The notes under the pieces: model-generated
What the model saw: the letters and a program-made list of their open reading frames with translations, nothing else
What the model was told of the DNA's origin: nothing
Database searches by the model: none
Virus record (IMG/VR): IMGVR_UViG_3300008107_000023
Span: 30,912-94,911 of that record
Origin: a virus
Length of the DNA stretch: 64,000 bases
Strand: one strand, 5' to 3'
Program-made: the position numbers and the translations under genes
Part shown: one piece after another, positions 34,066 to 43,304 of the stretch
How the letters are laid out: each line of letters begins with the position of its first letter
How positions within the stretch are numbered: position 1 is the stretch's first letter

Positions 34066-35709
34066 ATGGCTGAACATTATCTTGGCAATCCGCTTTTAAA
34101 AAAAGCAAATACTATTGTCGAATTTACTGAAGATCAGGTTTTAGAATTTGCTAGATGTCAGAATGATCCATTATATTTTGCTAAGAATTATATTCAAATT
34201 GTAACTTTGGATCATGGATTGCAGCCCTTTAGGCCATATCCATTCCAAGAAAATATGATTGAGAGGTTTCACAACTATAGATTTAATGTATGTAAACTAC
34301 CTCGTCAGTCAGGAAAATCGACGATTGTTGTATCTTATTTACTTTATTATGCGATCTTCAATGACAACGTTAACATTGCAATACTTGCTAACAAGGCATC
34401 TACCGCAAAAGATCTCTTAGACCGCCTTCAGACCGCTTACGAGAACCTCCCAAAGTGGTTACAACAGGGTGTTATGACATGGAACAAAGCGTCTTTGGAG
34501 TTAGAAAATGGATCAAAAATTATTGCTGCTTCTACATCAGCATCCGCAGTTCGTGGTGGATCATATAACATTATCTTCCTCGACGAATTTGCTTTTATTC
34601 CCAATCATATTGCTGATCAGTTTTTCAGTTCAGTTTATCCTACTATTTCTTCTGGTAAGAATACTAAAGTAATTATTGTTTCTACCCCTCACGGGATGAA
34701 TCATTTTTATAAAATTTGGCATGATGCAGAAAGAAAGAAAAATGAATACATTCCTACCGACGTTCATTGGTCTGAGGTACCCGGAAGGGATGAAAAATGG
34801 AAGCAACAAACAATTGCTAACACTTCAGAACAACAATTTAAAGTTGAATTTGAATGCGAATTTCTAGGATCTGTCGATACTCTAATCGCACCAAGTAAAC
34901 TTAGAAATATGGTTTATGAGAGTGCTATTACAAAAAGTGCAGGTTTAGATATATACGAAGATGTTATTGAAGATCATGAATACTTGATAACGGTTGACGT
35001 TGCCAGAGGAGTTGGTAATGATTATTCCGCTTTCGTTGTCGTTGACATTACAACATTTCCGCATAAAGTAGTTGCAAAATATAAAAACAACGAAATAAAG
35101 CCAATGTTATTTCCTAGCATTATACATGAAATTGCCAAGAATTATAATAAGGCATTTATATTGTGTGAAGTTAATGACGTTGGTGATCAAGTAGCTTCAA
35201 TTTTAAACTATGATTTAGAATATCAAAATGTTCTCATGTGCTCCATGAGGGGAAGAGCTGGTCAAATTGTTGGTCAAGGATTTTCCGGTAAAAAGACTCA
35301 ACTTGGAGTCAAAATGTCTAAGACTGTAAAAAAAGTTGGTTGTTTAAATCTTAAGACTCTTATAGAAGAAGATAAACTACTAATAAAAGATTATGATATT
35401 ATTAGCGAGTTAACAACTTTTATTCAAAAACATAATTCATTTGAAGCTGAGGAAGGATGTAATGACGACTTGGCAATGTGTTTAGTCATATATGCATGGT
35501 TAGTTTTACAAGACTATTTCAAAGAATTGACAGATCAAGATGTTCGAAAAAGGCTTTACGAAGAACAAAAAAACCAAATAGAACAAGATATGGCACCATT
35601 TGGATTTGTTTCTACTGGAATAGATTCTGAAAGTTTTGTTGATGTTGATGGCGATAGATGGTTTACTGATGAATATGGAGATAGATCTTATATGTGGGAA
35701 TACCTATAA
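34066..35709 (+). CDS. gp17: gp17 large terminase subunit
   Basis: This 547-residue ATPase-nuclease pumps DNA into the prohead and cuts concatemers. The packaging Walker A is LPRQSGKST (residues 78-86), Walker B is IIFLDEFAF (169-177), with the ATP-coupling Ser/Thr stretch SAVRGGSYN before it. The nuclease domain shows ITVDVARGVGNDYSAFVVVD, LCEVNDVGDQV and CNDDLAMCLVIYAW, whose acidic residues form the metal site. T4 gp17 is 610 residues. The next gene starts within its stop codon (TAATG). Confidence 0.95.
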   Translation: MAEHYLGNPLLKKANTIVEFTEDQVLEFARCQNDPLYFAKNYIQIVTLDHGLQPFRPYPFQENMIERFHNYRFNVCKLPRQSGKSTIVVSYLLYYAIFNDNVNIAILANKASTAKDLLDRLQTAYENLPKWLQQGVMTWNKASLELENGSKIIAASTSASAVRGGSYNIIFLDEFAFIPNHIADQFFSSVYPTISSGKNTKVIIVSTPHGMNHFYKIWHDAERKKNEYIPTDVHWSEVPGRDEKWKQQTIANTSEQQFKVEFECEFLGSVDTLIAPSKLRNMVYESAITKSAGLDIYEDVIEDHEYLITVDVARGVGNDYSAFVVVDITTFPHKVVAKYKNNEIKPMLFPSIIHEIAKNYNKAFILCEVNDVGDQVASILNYDLEYQNVLMCSMRGRAGQIVGQGFSGKKTQLGVKMSKTVKKVGCLNLKTLIEEDKLLIKDYDIISELTTFIQKHNSFEAEEGCNDDLAMCLVIYAWLVLQDYFKELTDQDVRKRLYEEQKNQIEQDMAPFGFVSTGIDSESFVDVDGDRWFTDEYGDRSYMWEYL

Positions 35710-35939
35710 TGGATTTAGATAAGCAAATTAGATTAGGTCACTTATTGCTTACTGATAGAAAATGCAGAACATGTGGAGAGATAAAAAATTTAATAGAAAA
35801 TTTTTACAGAACAAGAAAAGATAAAGGTCCTGTGGTATCTTCATATTCTTATGAATGCAAGGAATGTTCAATTAAAAGGGTTATAAGTTCTAAAAAGAAA
35901 AAATATTCTCCAGATACTTATGAATATCCAGATTGGTAA
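35709..35939 (+). CDS. Small zinc-ribbon-like protein coupled to gp17
   Basis: The ATG at 35709 overlaps the gp17 stop (TAATG) and gives 76 residues; an upstream in-frame ATG at 35694 lies inside gp17 and is less likely. Two CxxC pairs (KCRTCGEIKN and YECKECSIKR) about 30 residues apart indicate a four-cysteine zinc site. This pattern is common in small phage proteins with a KxCxxCGExKxxxxFY layout, often next to endonucleases, but no HNH catalytic part is seen. Coupling to terminase suggests a packaging or DNA-binding accessory. Confidence 0.7.
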   Translation: MDLDKQIRLGHLLLTDRKCRTCGEIKNLIENFYRTRKDKGPVVSSYSYECKECSIKRVISSKKKKYSPDTYEYPDW

Positions 35940-35980
35940 GTAGTTCACGTCACGTTTTCTTCCTTGTAAAGTATCTTTTT

Positions 35981-35988
35981 AATAAATA
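35981..35988 (+). promoter_or_regulatory. T4-type late promoter-like element (AATAAATA)
   Basis: AATAAATA lies in the 84-base gap before the sheath gene, 35 bases upstream of its start, following a T-rich stretch. Sheath is a high-output virion gene, which supports a promoter here. Confidence 0.55.
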
Positions 35989-36023
35989 TTTTGTAGATAA
36001 ACTGAGATTTTACGGAGAAAAAC

Positions 36024-38210
36024 ATGGCGACTCCTCAATTATCTCCCGGTGTACTTACGAGGGAAGTTGATTTAACAGTTGGGAGAGCTGATAATGTTTT
36101 AGATAACATCGGAGCTATTGCGGGTCCTTTCGTTCAAGGTCCAGTAGAACAACCTATTGATATCAGCACAGAGCAAGAGTTAGTAAATGTTTTTGGAAAA
36201 CCAAAGACAACAGATGCTCAATATGAATATTGGATGAGTGCTTCTACATATCTTTCTTATGGTGGTGTTCTAAAAGTAGTTAGAACTAATGGTGCAACAC
36301 TAAATTGTGCAAATGCTGGTGTTGGTTCTGCATATTCCACTACTTTAAATATAAAGAATTTTGACGACTACAACACAAATCACTCTTCAGATGCTGTAGG
36401 ATATACATTTTCTTCTAAGAATGCTGGAACTTGGGCGAACGATTTAAAAGTTTGTTTTATTGACGACAAAGCAGACCAAACTATCGGAATTGCAACAACA
36501 AATCCCGGAGCATTGGGTGCTATTGTTGGATATGGTGTTACCACTGCAATAACCAATGCAATTGTTGCTGGTGCGGGATCAACCTCGTCATTTAATGGAT
36601 ATTTAAAAGCAATTATTACTGGTGTAAGTACAGATGCCGTCAATGGTTCAAGTACTATCGATATAAAAATCGTTTCTAGAGTTTCTTCTGCAGGTACAGA
36701 ATCTTTAATTAACTACAGCAGAGGAAATTCTCTGTCTGCATTTGAAGCAAATGACACTCTTACTTTTGTCAATAATTCAGGAATAACTACAGGATCATCC
36801 ACAGCAACTTCAATTGCTGATTGGTACGATAACCAAACTCTTGGATTGACAAATAGTACTGTATATTGGTCCTCTATTGCACCAAAACCAGTATCAAATA
36901 ACTATTCTCTCGAAAGAAATGGAAAAAATGACGCGATGCATATCGTTGTCGTTGACGATTCTGGAGCAATAACTGGAGTTAGAGGAAATATTCTAGAGAA
37001 GCATATTGGACTTTCAAAAGCTGCTGATTCGGTCTCGCAAGTAAATTCCCCACAAAAAATTTGGTATAAGAATTATCTTGCCGGATTCTCTTCTTATGTT
37101 TATGCTGGAAAAAATCCGTCTTCCGCATACGATGCATACCACGGAACAAATCCAGTAGCTACTGGATTCTATAGTGGATTTACTCCATATACCACAAATC
37201 AAGGTCTTTGGGGTTCAAATGCACAAGGAGTTGTTTTCAGTGCAATTGGAAATAAAACATACACTCTAATTGGCGGTAAAGATTATTCATCATTGAATGG
37301 TCTTAAGACAACTCTAGGAGATCTTTCAACCGCATACGATCTTTTCTCAAATAAAGATCAAGTTGCAGTAGATTATCTAATTTGTGGTCCTGGATTAGAT
37401 TCAGAATTCGAGTCTCAAGCAAAAGCAAACAAACTGATTGCAATTGCCGAATTGAGAAAAGATTGCATGGCAGTCATTTCTCCACACAGAGCAAATGTTG
37501 TAGATTTGACAAATACAACTACACAAACAAATAATATCATTAATTTCTTTAGTTCATTGAGTTCTTCATCATATGCTGTATTTGACAGTGGATATAAGTA
37601 TACTTATGACAGATTCAACAATCTATTCAGATACATACCATGCAATGCTGACATTGCTGGTTTAATGATGAGAACAAATATTGTTGCATATCCTTGGTTC
37701 TCTCCTGCAGGACAGCAAAGAGGAATTCTTAATAATGCAATCAAGCTTGCATACAATCCTTCAAAATCACAAAGAGATCAACTCTATACTGCAAGAGTTA
37801 ACTCCATTGTAACTCAACCAGGAGTGGGAACACTTCTATTTGGTGATAAAACTGGTCTTGCATATGCTTCTGCATTCGATAGAATTAACGTTCGTCGTTT
37901 ATTCCTCACAATCGAACAAGCACTGGAAAGAGCTGCTCAAGCACAGTTGTTTGAATTAAACGATCAAATTACTAGAGCAAACTTTGTCAATATCATTGAG
38001 CCATATTTACGTGATATTCAAGCAAAGAGAGGTCTTTATGACTTCTTGGTTATCTGCGATGAAACTAATAATACTCCTGATGTTATTGATAACAATGAAT
38101 TTAGAGCAGATATATTCCTGAAGCCAACCAAATCAATTAATTATGTAACATTGACATTCGTAGCTACTCGTACTGGTGTCAGCTTTGAAGAAGTTGCTGG
38201 TAGGGTTTGA
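36024..38210 (+). CDS. gp18: gp18 tail sheath protein
   Basis: The 728-residue protein starts TPQLSPGVLTREVDLTVG, the N-terminal arm that links sheath rings, with GAIAGPFVQGPVEQPI and LVNVFGKP behind it. The C-terminal domain is typical of contractile sheaths (RINVRRLFLTIEQALERAAQ, then NDQITRANFVNIIEPYLRDI, then FLKPTKSINYVTLTFVATRT). Many copies polymerise around the gp19 tube and contract at infection. T4 gp18 is 659 residues; the extra length is in a middle surface insertion rich in Gly/Ser/Thr. A GGAG Shine-Dalgarno precedes the ATG. Confidence 0.95.
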   Translation: MATPQLSPGVLTREVDLTVGRADNVLDNIGAIAGPFVQGPVEQPIDISTEQELVNVFGKPKTTDAQYEYWMSASTYLSYGGVLKVVRTNGATLNCANAGVGSAYSTTLNIKNFDDYNTNHSSDAVGYTFSSKNAGTWANDLKVCFIDDKADQTIGIATTNPGALGAIVGYGVTTAITNAIVAGAGSTSSFNGYLKAIITGVSTDAVNGSSTIDIKIVSRVSSAGTESLINYSRGNSLSAFEANDTLTFVNNSGITTGSSTATSIADWYDNQTLGLTNSTVYWSSIAPKPVSNNYSLERNGKNDAMHIVVVDDSGAITGVRGNILEKHIGLSKAADSVSQVNSPQKIWYKNYLAGFSSYVYAGKNPSSAYDAYHGTNPVATGFYSGFTPYTTNQGLWGSNAQGVVFSAIGNKTYTLIGGKDYSSLNGLKTTLGDLSTAYDLFSNKDQVAVDYLICGPGLDSEFESQAKANKLIAIAELRKDCMAVISPHRANVVDLTNTTTQTNNIINFFSSLSSSSYAVFDSGYKYTYDRFNNLFRYIPCNADIAGLMMRTNIVAYPWFSPAGQQRGILNNAIKLAYNPSKSQRDQLYTARVNSIVTQPGVGTLLFGDKTGLAYASAFDRINVRRLFLTIEQALERAAQAQLFELNDQITRANFVNIIEPYLRDIQAKRGLYDFLVICDETNNTPDVIDNNEFRADIFLKPTKSINYVTLTFVATRTGVSFEEVAGRV

Positions 38211-38231
38211 TTTAAACTTTAATTAACCACA

Positions 38232-38238
38232 AAGGAGG
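38232..38238 (+). promoter_or_regulatory. Strong Shine-Dalgarno of tail tube gene
   Basis: AAGGAGG, nearly perfect anti-16S complement, lies eight bases before the gp19 ATG. It is one of the strongest ribosome-binding sites in the window and fits the high copy number of tube subunits. Confidence 0.8.
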
Positions 38239-38246
38239 AAAGTAAA

Positions 38247-38867
38247 ATGGCAACTATCCCAGCAAGAGGAATCTCAGCAATGAAGGGGGCACTGATTGGT
38301 GGCGGTGCCCGCCCTAACTTATTCGAAGTTCAAGTAGCATTTCCAAACTCTCTACCAACAAACATTCAGGGTGATGGATCTGGTGGGTTTGACGCAAATA
38401 ATTTTAGATTTTTGTGTAAAGCAGCGGCTTTACCAGCTTCTAATGTAGCACCTATCGATGTACCTTTTAGAGGTAGAATCCTAAAAGTTGCAGGTGATCG
38501 TACATTTGATACTTGGACAGTAACTATTATCAATGACGAAAACTTTTCCCATAGAAGATCATTTGAATCTTGGATGCAAAGTGTTGCCCAATATTCAAAT
38601 CATACTGGATTAACAAATCCTAATGACTATATGGGTCAAGCAACTGTCTATCAGCTTGGAAGAGGAGCTGTTACAAAAGAAGGACCTTCAAATGCATCTG
38701 CTGGCGGAAATGCAAACATTCTTGCACAGTACAAGTTTGTAGACATTTTCCCAACAAATGTTTCTCAAATTGATCTCTCATATGATTCCACAGATACTAT
38801 TGAAGAATTCACAGTAGAGTTCCAAGTACAATACTTCTACCCAGAAAAAGCGGGTAGTGGTGCCTGA
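38247..38867 (+). CDS. gp19: gp19 tail tube protein
   Basis: The 206-residue tube subunit has RPNLFEVQVAFPNSLP near its N-terminus, FLCKAAALPASNVAPIDVPF, GDRTFDTWTVTIINDENFSH and the end KFVDIFPTNVSQIDLSYDST followed by a beta strand. T4 gp19 has 163 residues. Hexamer rings of this protein make the DNA channel inside the sheath. Gene order 18-19-20 is that of T4. The protein at 44792 shares its core pattern. Confidence 0.94.
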   Translation: MATIPARGISAMKGALIGGGARPNLFEVQVAFPNSLPTNIQGDGSGGFDANNFRFLCKAAALPASNVAPIDVPFRGRILKVAGDRTFDTWTVTIINDENFSHRRSFESWMQSVAQYSNHTGLTNPNDYMGQATVYQLGRGAVTKEGPSNASAGGNANILAQYKFVDIFPTNVSQIDLSYDSTDTIEEFTVEFQVQYFYPEKAGSGA

Positions 38868-38873
38868 TAAATA
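38866..38873 (+). promoter_or_regulatory. T4-type late promoter-like element (GATAAATA)
   Basis: GATAAATA overlaps the gp19 stop codon and precedes the portal gene by 30 bases. Third case of the TGATAAATA stop/promoter overlap. Confidence 0.5.
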
Positions 38874-38903
38874 GTACAAGTCTGTAGGGTTTAATATTTA
38901 ATT

Positions 38904-40592
38904 ATGTCGAAGTTATTCGGTTTTTCTATTGAAGATAGCTCTAATAATTTAACACCTTCAACTTTGTCCCCCGTTCCACCAAATAACGAGGACGAAGTTG
39001 ATCATTATTTAAGTTCTGGTTTTTTTGGATCTTATGTAGATATTGAAGGTGTTTATAGAACTGAATTTGATTTGATAAAAAGATATCGAGAAATGGCACT
39101 TCACCCAGAGTGTGATAGTGCCATTGAAGATATAGTAAATGAGGCTATAGTCTCAGATTCAAATGATTCTCCTGTAGAGATTGAACTTTCAAATCTCAAT
39201 GCAAGTGATGGAATCAAGAAAAAAATAAGAGAAGAGTTTAAGTATATACTAGAATTATTGGATTTTGATAGGAAATCTCATGAGATTTATAGAAATTGGT
39301 ACATCGATGGAAGACTTTACTACCACAAAGTAATTGATTTAAAAAATCCTCAGGCAGGAATTCAAGAACTTAGATACATAGACGCAATGAAAATGCGATA
39401 TGTAAGGCAACAAAAGAAAAAAGAAGAAGATAAAAAATTATATCGACTTGCAAATGTGAACGTCGATGATCCAATGGATTATGAATTCCCAGAAATTCAG
39501 GAATATTTCATTTATAATCCAAAAATGAACTATCCTGCCAACAATCCATCTAGCCTTGGTGGCATTGGTGGAATCAAATTTTCTAGAGATTCCATTGCAT
39601 ACTGCACTTCTGGATTGGTTGATAGAAATAAAGGATCAACACTTTCATATCTTCACAAGGCAATCAAATCTCTCAATCAGTTAAGAATGATTGAAGATTC
39701 GTTAGTTATCTACCGTTTGTCACGCGCACCAGAACGTCGTATTTTTTATATTGACGTTGGCAATCTACCAAAAGTAAAAGCAGAGCAATACCTCCGTGAC
39801 GTTATGATGAGATATCGTAATAAACTGGTATATGATGCTTCCACTGGAGAAATCAGAGATGATAAGAAATTTGTGAGTATGCTTGAAGATTTTTGGCTTC
39901 CTCGTCGTGAAGGTGGTAGAGGAACTGAAATTACTACACTTCCAGGTGGACAAAATCTTGGAGAAATTACTGACATTAAGTATTTCCAAGAAAAATTATA
40001 TCGTTCATTGAACGTTCCCCCAACAAGAATTGGTGGAGAAAGTGGATTTAATTTGGGACGTTCTTCTGAAATATTAAGAGATGAACTCAAATTTACAAAA
40101 TTTGTAGCGAGATTGAGAAAGAGATTCTCTTATTTGTTCAATGATATGCTCAAAACTCAATTAATATTAAAGAATATTATTACTCCAAGCGATTGGGATA
40201 AAATGGGTGAGCATATTCAATACAATTTCCTATATGACAATCATTTCTCTGAATTAAAGGATGCAGAACTACTTACGGAAAGATTGAATTTGGTTGCTAC
40301 AGCAGAACCATATGTCGGAAAATATTTCTCACAAGATTATGTAAGAAGAAAAATTCTTAGACAAACTGATTTGGAAATTATTGAAGAAGATAAAATTATC
40401 CAAAAAGAAATCGAATCAGGAATAATTCCGGATCCAAATGCACCCGTAGATCCCGCTACAGGAATGCCAATGGATCAAGGCATGGATGCAAATCTAGGAG
40501 AACCAGTTATGGAACCAGATTTGAACGCAGATGCTGCTCAAGTTGAAGTATCTGATAAAGGAATGGAACCACCTAAAGGTGGAAAGATCTAA
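38904..40592 (+). CDS. gp20: gp20 portal vertex protein
   Basis: The 562-residue product has the portal core: VYRTEFDLIKRYREMALHPE, CDSAIEDIVNEAIV, LDFDRKSHEIYRNWYIDGRL, SYLHKAIKSLNQLRMIEDSL, RAPERRIFYIDVGNLPK and LGRSSEILRDELKFTKFVAR. T4 gp20 is 524 residues. Twelve copies form the ring through which DNA enters and leaves, and on which the prohead is nucleated. The acidic, Pro/Met-rich tail after residue 505 is extra. This is the gene commonly used as a marker for cyanomyoviruses. Confidence 0.95.
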   Translation: MSKLFGFSIEDSSNNLTPSTLSPVPPNNEDEVDHYLSSGFFGSYVDIEGVYRTEFDLIKRYREMALHPECDSAIEDIVNEAIVSDSNDSPVEIELSNLNASDGIKKKIREEFKYILELLDFDRKSHEIYRNWYIDGRLYYHKVIDLKNPQAGIQELRYIDAMKMRYVRQQKKKEEDKKLYRLANVNVDDPMDYEFPEIQEYFIYNPKMNYPANNPSSLGGIGGIKFSRDSIAYCTSGLVDRNKGSTLSYLHKAIKSLNQLRMIEDSLVIYRLSRAPERRIFYIDVGNLPKVKAEQYLRDVMMRYRNKLVYDASTGEIRDDKKFVSMLEDFWLPRREGGRGTEITTLPGGQNLGEITDIKYFQEKLYRSLNVPPTRIGGESGFNLGRSSEILRDELKFTKFVARLRKRFSYLFNDMLKTQLILKNIITPSDWDKMGEHIQYNFLYDNHFSELKDAELLTERLNLVATAEPYVGKYFSQDYVRRKILRQTDLEIIEEDKIIQKEIESGIIPDPNAPVDPATGMPMDQGMDANLGEPVMEPDLNADAAQVEVSDKGMEPPKGGKI

Positions 40593-40597
40593 TCAAA

Positions 40598-40605
40598 TAT
40601 AAATA
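40598..40605 (+). promoter_or_regulatory. T4-type late promoter (TATAAATA)
   Basis: Exact TATAAATA in the short gap between portal and the gp67-like gene, 25 bases before the latter's start. Confidence 0.6.
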
Positions 40606-40629
40606 TAAAAAATTTCAAATTTAATTAAA

Positions 40630-40806
40630 ATGGAAGAACTTCTTGACATGATTGCTGCGGATGAATCACCATCTCAAATTAGCGATAAAATTAAAGATCT
40701 GTTATTTGCAAAATCAACAGAAAAAATAGAAGCTATACGCCCATCAATTTCCAATTCATTGTTTGGATTTAATGATTCGAATAATGAAACCTCAGAAGAT
40801 CAATAG
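40630..40806 (+). CDS. gp67: gp67-like prohead core protein
   Basis: A 58-codon frame starts MEELLDMIAADESPSQIS and continues with KIKDLLFAKSTEKIEAIRPS and a SNSLFGF motif. It sits between portal gp20 and protease gp21, where T4 has gene 67, a small acidic core protein that is cut by gp21 during head maturation. Size, acidity and position all agree, and I recall very similar sequences at this place in cyanomyoviruses. An upstream exact late element (40598) supports expression. Confidence 0.75.
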   Translation: MEELLDMIAADESPSQISDKIKDLLFAKSTEKIEAIRPSISNSLFGFNDSNNETSEDQ

Positions 40807-40831
40807 ATATTTTATCTTAATTTGATCAAAT

Positions 40832-40839
40832 AATAAATA
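40832..40839 (+). promoter_or_regulatory. T4-type late promoter-like element (AATAAATA)
   Basis: AATAAATA, 24 bases before the 181-residue structural gene, in a 56-base intergenic gap. Confidence 0.5.
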
Positions 40840-40862
40840 ACTAAAAATGTATTATAAAAATA

Positions 40863-41408
40863 ATGGCTCATAGACCAATAGGTGCGGGAATTTCATTAAC
40901 AACTGGTGCAGCATCATCAATGACAACTTCTTTTACTGCACAAACAAATGTGGTAAGAGTTGTTGCCGTAACTGCAGGGGCATTTGTTGCAATAGGAACA
41001 AATCCATCAGCTACAACTTCAGACTATTATATCCCAGCAGGATCTTCATCAACTTTAGCAATTACAAAAGCATCGAATAGAGTTGTTGGTGTAACTACTG
41101 GAACTACAACAATTATTGATTGTCCGGAAGGTACCCAAGCACCTTTTGGTGTTGGCGATTTTGTAACTCTTTCTGGATCACAATATCATAACTTTACTCA
41201 TGCCGAAGTTATTTCTGTGAATACATCTTCTAGTGTTGATGGATATTATCAGAGAAGGTTTACTGTAAATTATAACTCTAGTGGCATATTAACGGCATTT
41301 ACTTCACCAGATGCAACTGTATCATTGTCATATAGATTGGCTGCAAGAACAGAAGGTGGTGCTGGTACATTATACGCACAACAAGTACAAATTTCAGGAC
41401 AAGCATGA
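40863..41408 (+). CDS. Beta-rich structural protein between gp67 and gp21
   Basis: The 181-residue product is rich in Ser/Thr/Gly/Val with alternating hydrophobicity (NVVRVVAVTAGAFVAIGTNP, then DYYIPAGSSSTLAIT and FGVGDFVTLSGSQYHN), and has no catalytic motif. It is flanked by head-assembly genes; the protease start overlaps its stop (ATGA). A head decoration or vertex protein is a reasonable guess. The AGAFVAIG...YYIPAG layout is that of small beta-sandwich proteins found in many phages. Confidence 0.65.
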   Translation: MAHRPIGAGISLTTGAASSMTTSFTAQTNVVRVVAVTAGAFVAIGTNPSATTSDYYIPAGSSSTLAITKASNRVVGVTTGTTTIIDCPEGTQAPFGVGDFVTLSGSQYHNFTHAEVISVNTSSSVDGYYQRRFTVNYNSSGILTAFTSPDATVSLSYRLAARTEGGAGTLYAQQVQISGQA

Positions 41409-42058
41409 TGAAACTAATCACCGAAGAAATCGAACAGGTAGAAGTTCTTACAGAAACAGTTAATGGTAAAAAGACACTTTACATTCAAGGTCCTTTCCTT
41501 CAAACTGAAGTAGTAAACAGAAATGGTAGAATGTATCGTCTACCTGTTATGGAAAGAGAGGTAAAGCGTTACACTGAGCAGTATGTGAATAAAGGTCGTG
41601 CTCTTGGAGAACTTGGTCACCCAGACGGACCAACTGTAAATCTTGATCGTGTTTCTCACAAGATTGTTTCGCTTCAACGTGAAGGAAATAATTTCATTGG
41701 TAAAGCACAGATTCTTTCCACTCCAATGGGTAAGATTGCAGAATCATTACTCAAAGAAGGAGTAACTCTTGGCGTTTCTTCTCGTGGTATTGGTTCAGTA
41801 AAACCAAATAACGAAGGTTATACTGAAGTCGGTGAAGATTTTATGCTTGCGACCGCTGCTGATATTGTAGCGGATCCTTCTGCCCCCGATGCCTTTGTTC
41901 AAGGAATTATGGAAGGAAAAGAGTGGATTTGGGATGGTGGAATGCTTAGGGAGAGGTCTGCAGAGAATACAAAACGCAGAATTAACACTCTTGTAGACCA
42001 AAGACGTTTACAGGAAAATAAAATTAAGTTATTTAATGATTTTTTAAATTCATTGTAA
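41405..42058 (+). CDS. gp21: gp21 prohead core protease
   Basis: The 217-residue protein matches the T4 gp21 (S21) serine protease: FLQTEVVNRNGRMYRLPVME, GELGHPDGPTVNLDRVSHKI with the candidate catalytic His, and EGVTLGVSSRGIGSV with the Ser (about residue 125). It digests the scaffold and trims gp23 once the shell is built, so that DNA can enter. T4 gp21 is 212 residues. ATG codons at 41405 and 41408 are both possible; the first overlaps the preceding stop. Confidence 0.94.
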   Translation: MMKLITEEIEQVEVLTETVNGKKTLYIQGPFLQTEVVNRNGRMYRLPVMEREVKRYTEQYVNKGRALGELGHPDGPTVNLDRVSHKIVSLQREGNNFIGKAQILSTPMGKIAESLLKEGVTLGVSSRGIGSVKPNNEGYTEVGEDFMLATAADIVADPSAPDAFVQGIMEGKEWIWDGGMLRERSAENTKRRINTLVDQRRLQENKIKLFNDFLNSL

Positions 42059-42068
42059 TTTCTTAATT

Positions 42069-42076
42069 TATAAATA
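42069..42076 (+). promoter_or_regulatory. T4-type late promoter (TATAAATA)
   Basis: Exact TATAAATA followed by a second AATAAATA-like step, 41 bases before the scaffold gene gp22. Confidence 0.65.
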
Positions 42077-42116
42077 AATATAGATTAAATTACTAAAGGT
42101 TAATCGGAGAGTTCAA

Positions 42117-43259
42117 ATGTCTCGTGGAGATTTACAAGAAATGGAAGTAGGCACAAAGCAATCCAAAACCGCTGTAAATGCCAATGCCAAAGCAGCGGAC
42201 GCAATGCCACATTTGTCAGGAAATATTCCCCCTGGACAAACTACAGGATGGGAAGATCTTGGCGGACCAGATCCTTCAAACTATCGTCCAGATGATGATT
42301 CAGCGAAATTAAAAACCCCCGGAGCAACCCTTAAGCAAGTTAAGGATGTTGTAAATAAGGGTGCTAAGCCTGCTGAGGCAATGAAGGGAATGAAAGAGGA
42401 CGAAGAGTTTGAGTATGATGAAGACGAAGAACTCTTAGAAGCCGCTGAGGAAGAAGAAAAAGAAGAAGAAGAGGACGGAAAGAAGAAAGGCAAAAAAGAA
42501 GAAGAAGACGAAGATGAAGACGAAATGAAAGAAGAGTATGACATCGAAGAAGATGTCAATGCTCTTTTAGAAGGTGAAGAACTATCTGAAGAGTTCCAAG
42601 AGAAGGCACGTACCATTTTCGAGGCTGCTCTTCGCTCCAAGGTTTCTCAAATTCAAGAGGCAATGGAAGAGCAGTATGCAGATGCACTTGCAGAAGAAGT
42701 TGAAGAAATTAAATCTACACTTTCTGAGCGTGTAGATTCATATCTTGAGTATGTTGCCGATGAATGGATGCAAGAAAATGCGCTTGCAGTTGAAAACGGT
42801 CTTAAGACCGAAATGACCGAATCATTCCTACAAGGAATGAAGGGTCTTTTTGAAGATCATTATGTATCAATCCCTGAAGATAAATATGATGTGCTAGAGA
42901 GCATGGTAGAAAAACTTGATGAAATGGAAACAAAACTCAACGAGCAGATTGAGAAAAACGTTTCACTCAACAAGCGTCTCGCAGAGTCGGTTGCTGATGG
43001 AATCTTTGAACAGGTCGCTGATGGTCTAGCAGACACTCAGAAAGACAAGCTCGCTTCACTTGCCGAAAGTGTTGAGTTTGAAAGTGAAGAAGAATATCGT
43101 GACAAGCTGGAGACACTGAGGGAATCATATTTCCCAACAAATAGAACTCCAAAGGCAAAATCTGAAACTCTCTCTGAGGGAGTAGACTCTGCTCCAGAAT
43201 CAATGTCTGGAACAATGGCTTCATACCTGAAGACTATTTCAGCATTCGCCAAAAACTGA
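42117..43259 (+). CDS. gp22: gp22 prohead scaffold core protein
   Basis: The 380-residue protein is mostly helical and very acidic. Residues 90-150 are almost only Glu/Asp/Lys; the rest is coiled coil (EFQEKARTIFEAALRSKVSQ, then LESMVEKLDEMETKLNEQIE). Position between the protease gp21 and capsid gp23 is that of T4 gene 22, whose product forms the inner core of the prohead and is destroyed by gp21. T4 gp22 is 269 residues; the N-terminal 85 residues with GQTTGWEDLGGPDPSNYRPD are an addition typical of marine relatives. Many LxE sites suit gp21 cleavage. Confidence 0.9.
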   Translation: MSRGDLQEMEVGTKQSKTAVNANAKAADAMPHLSGNIPPGQTTGWEDLGGPDPSNYRPDDDSAKLKTPGATLKQVKDVVNKGAKPAEAMKGMKEDEEFEYDEDEELLEAAEEEEKEEEEDGKKKGKKEEEDEDEDEMKEEYDIEEDVNALLEGEELSEEFQEKARTIFEAALRSKVSQIQEAMEEQYADALAEEVEEIKSTLSERVDSYLEYVADEWMQENALAVENGLKTEMTESFLQGMKGLFEDHYVSIPEDKYDVLESMVEKLDEMETKLNEQIEKNVSLNKRLAESVADGIFEQVADGLADTQKDKLASLAESVEFESEEEYRDKLETLRESYFPTNRTPKAKSETLSEGVDSAPESMSGTMASYLKTISAFAKN

Positions 43260-43304
43260 ATTTAATATTAATCAAACGTAAACAATCACACAAGGTAAAC
43301 GCAA

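Noticed and set aside
42281-42640. Antisense Ser-rich frame opposite gp22
   Set aside because: It mirrors the Glu/Lys-rich codons of the scaffold gene; no ribosome-binding site or independent conservation signal.
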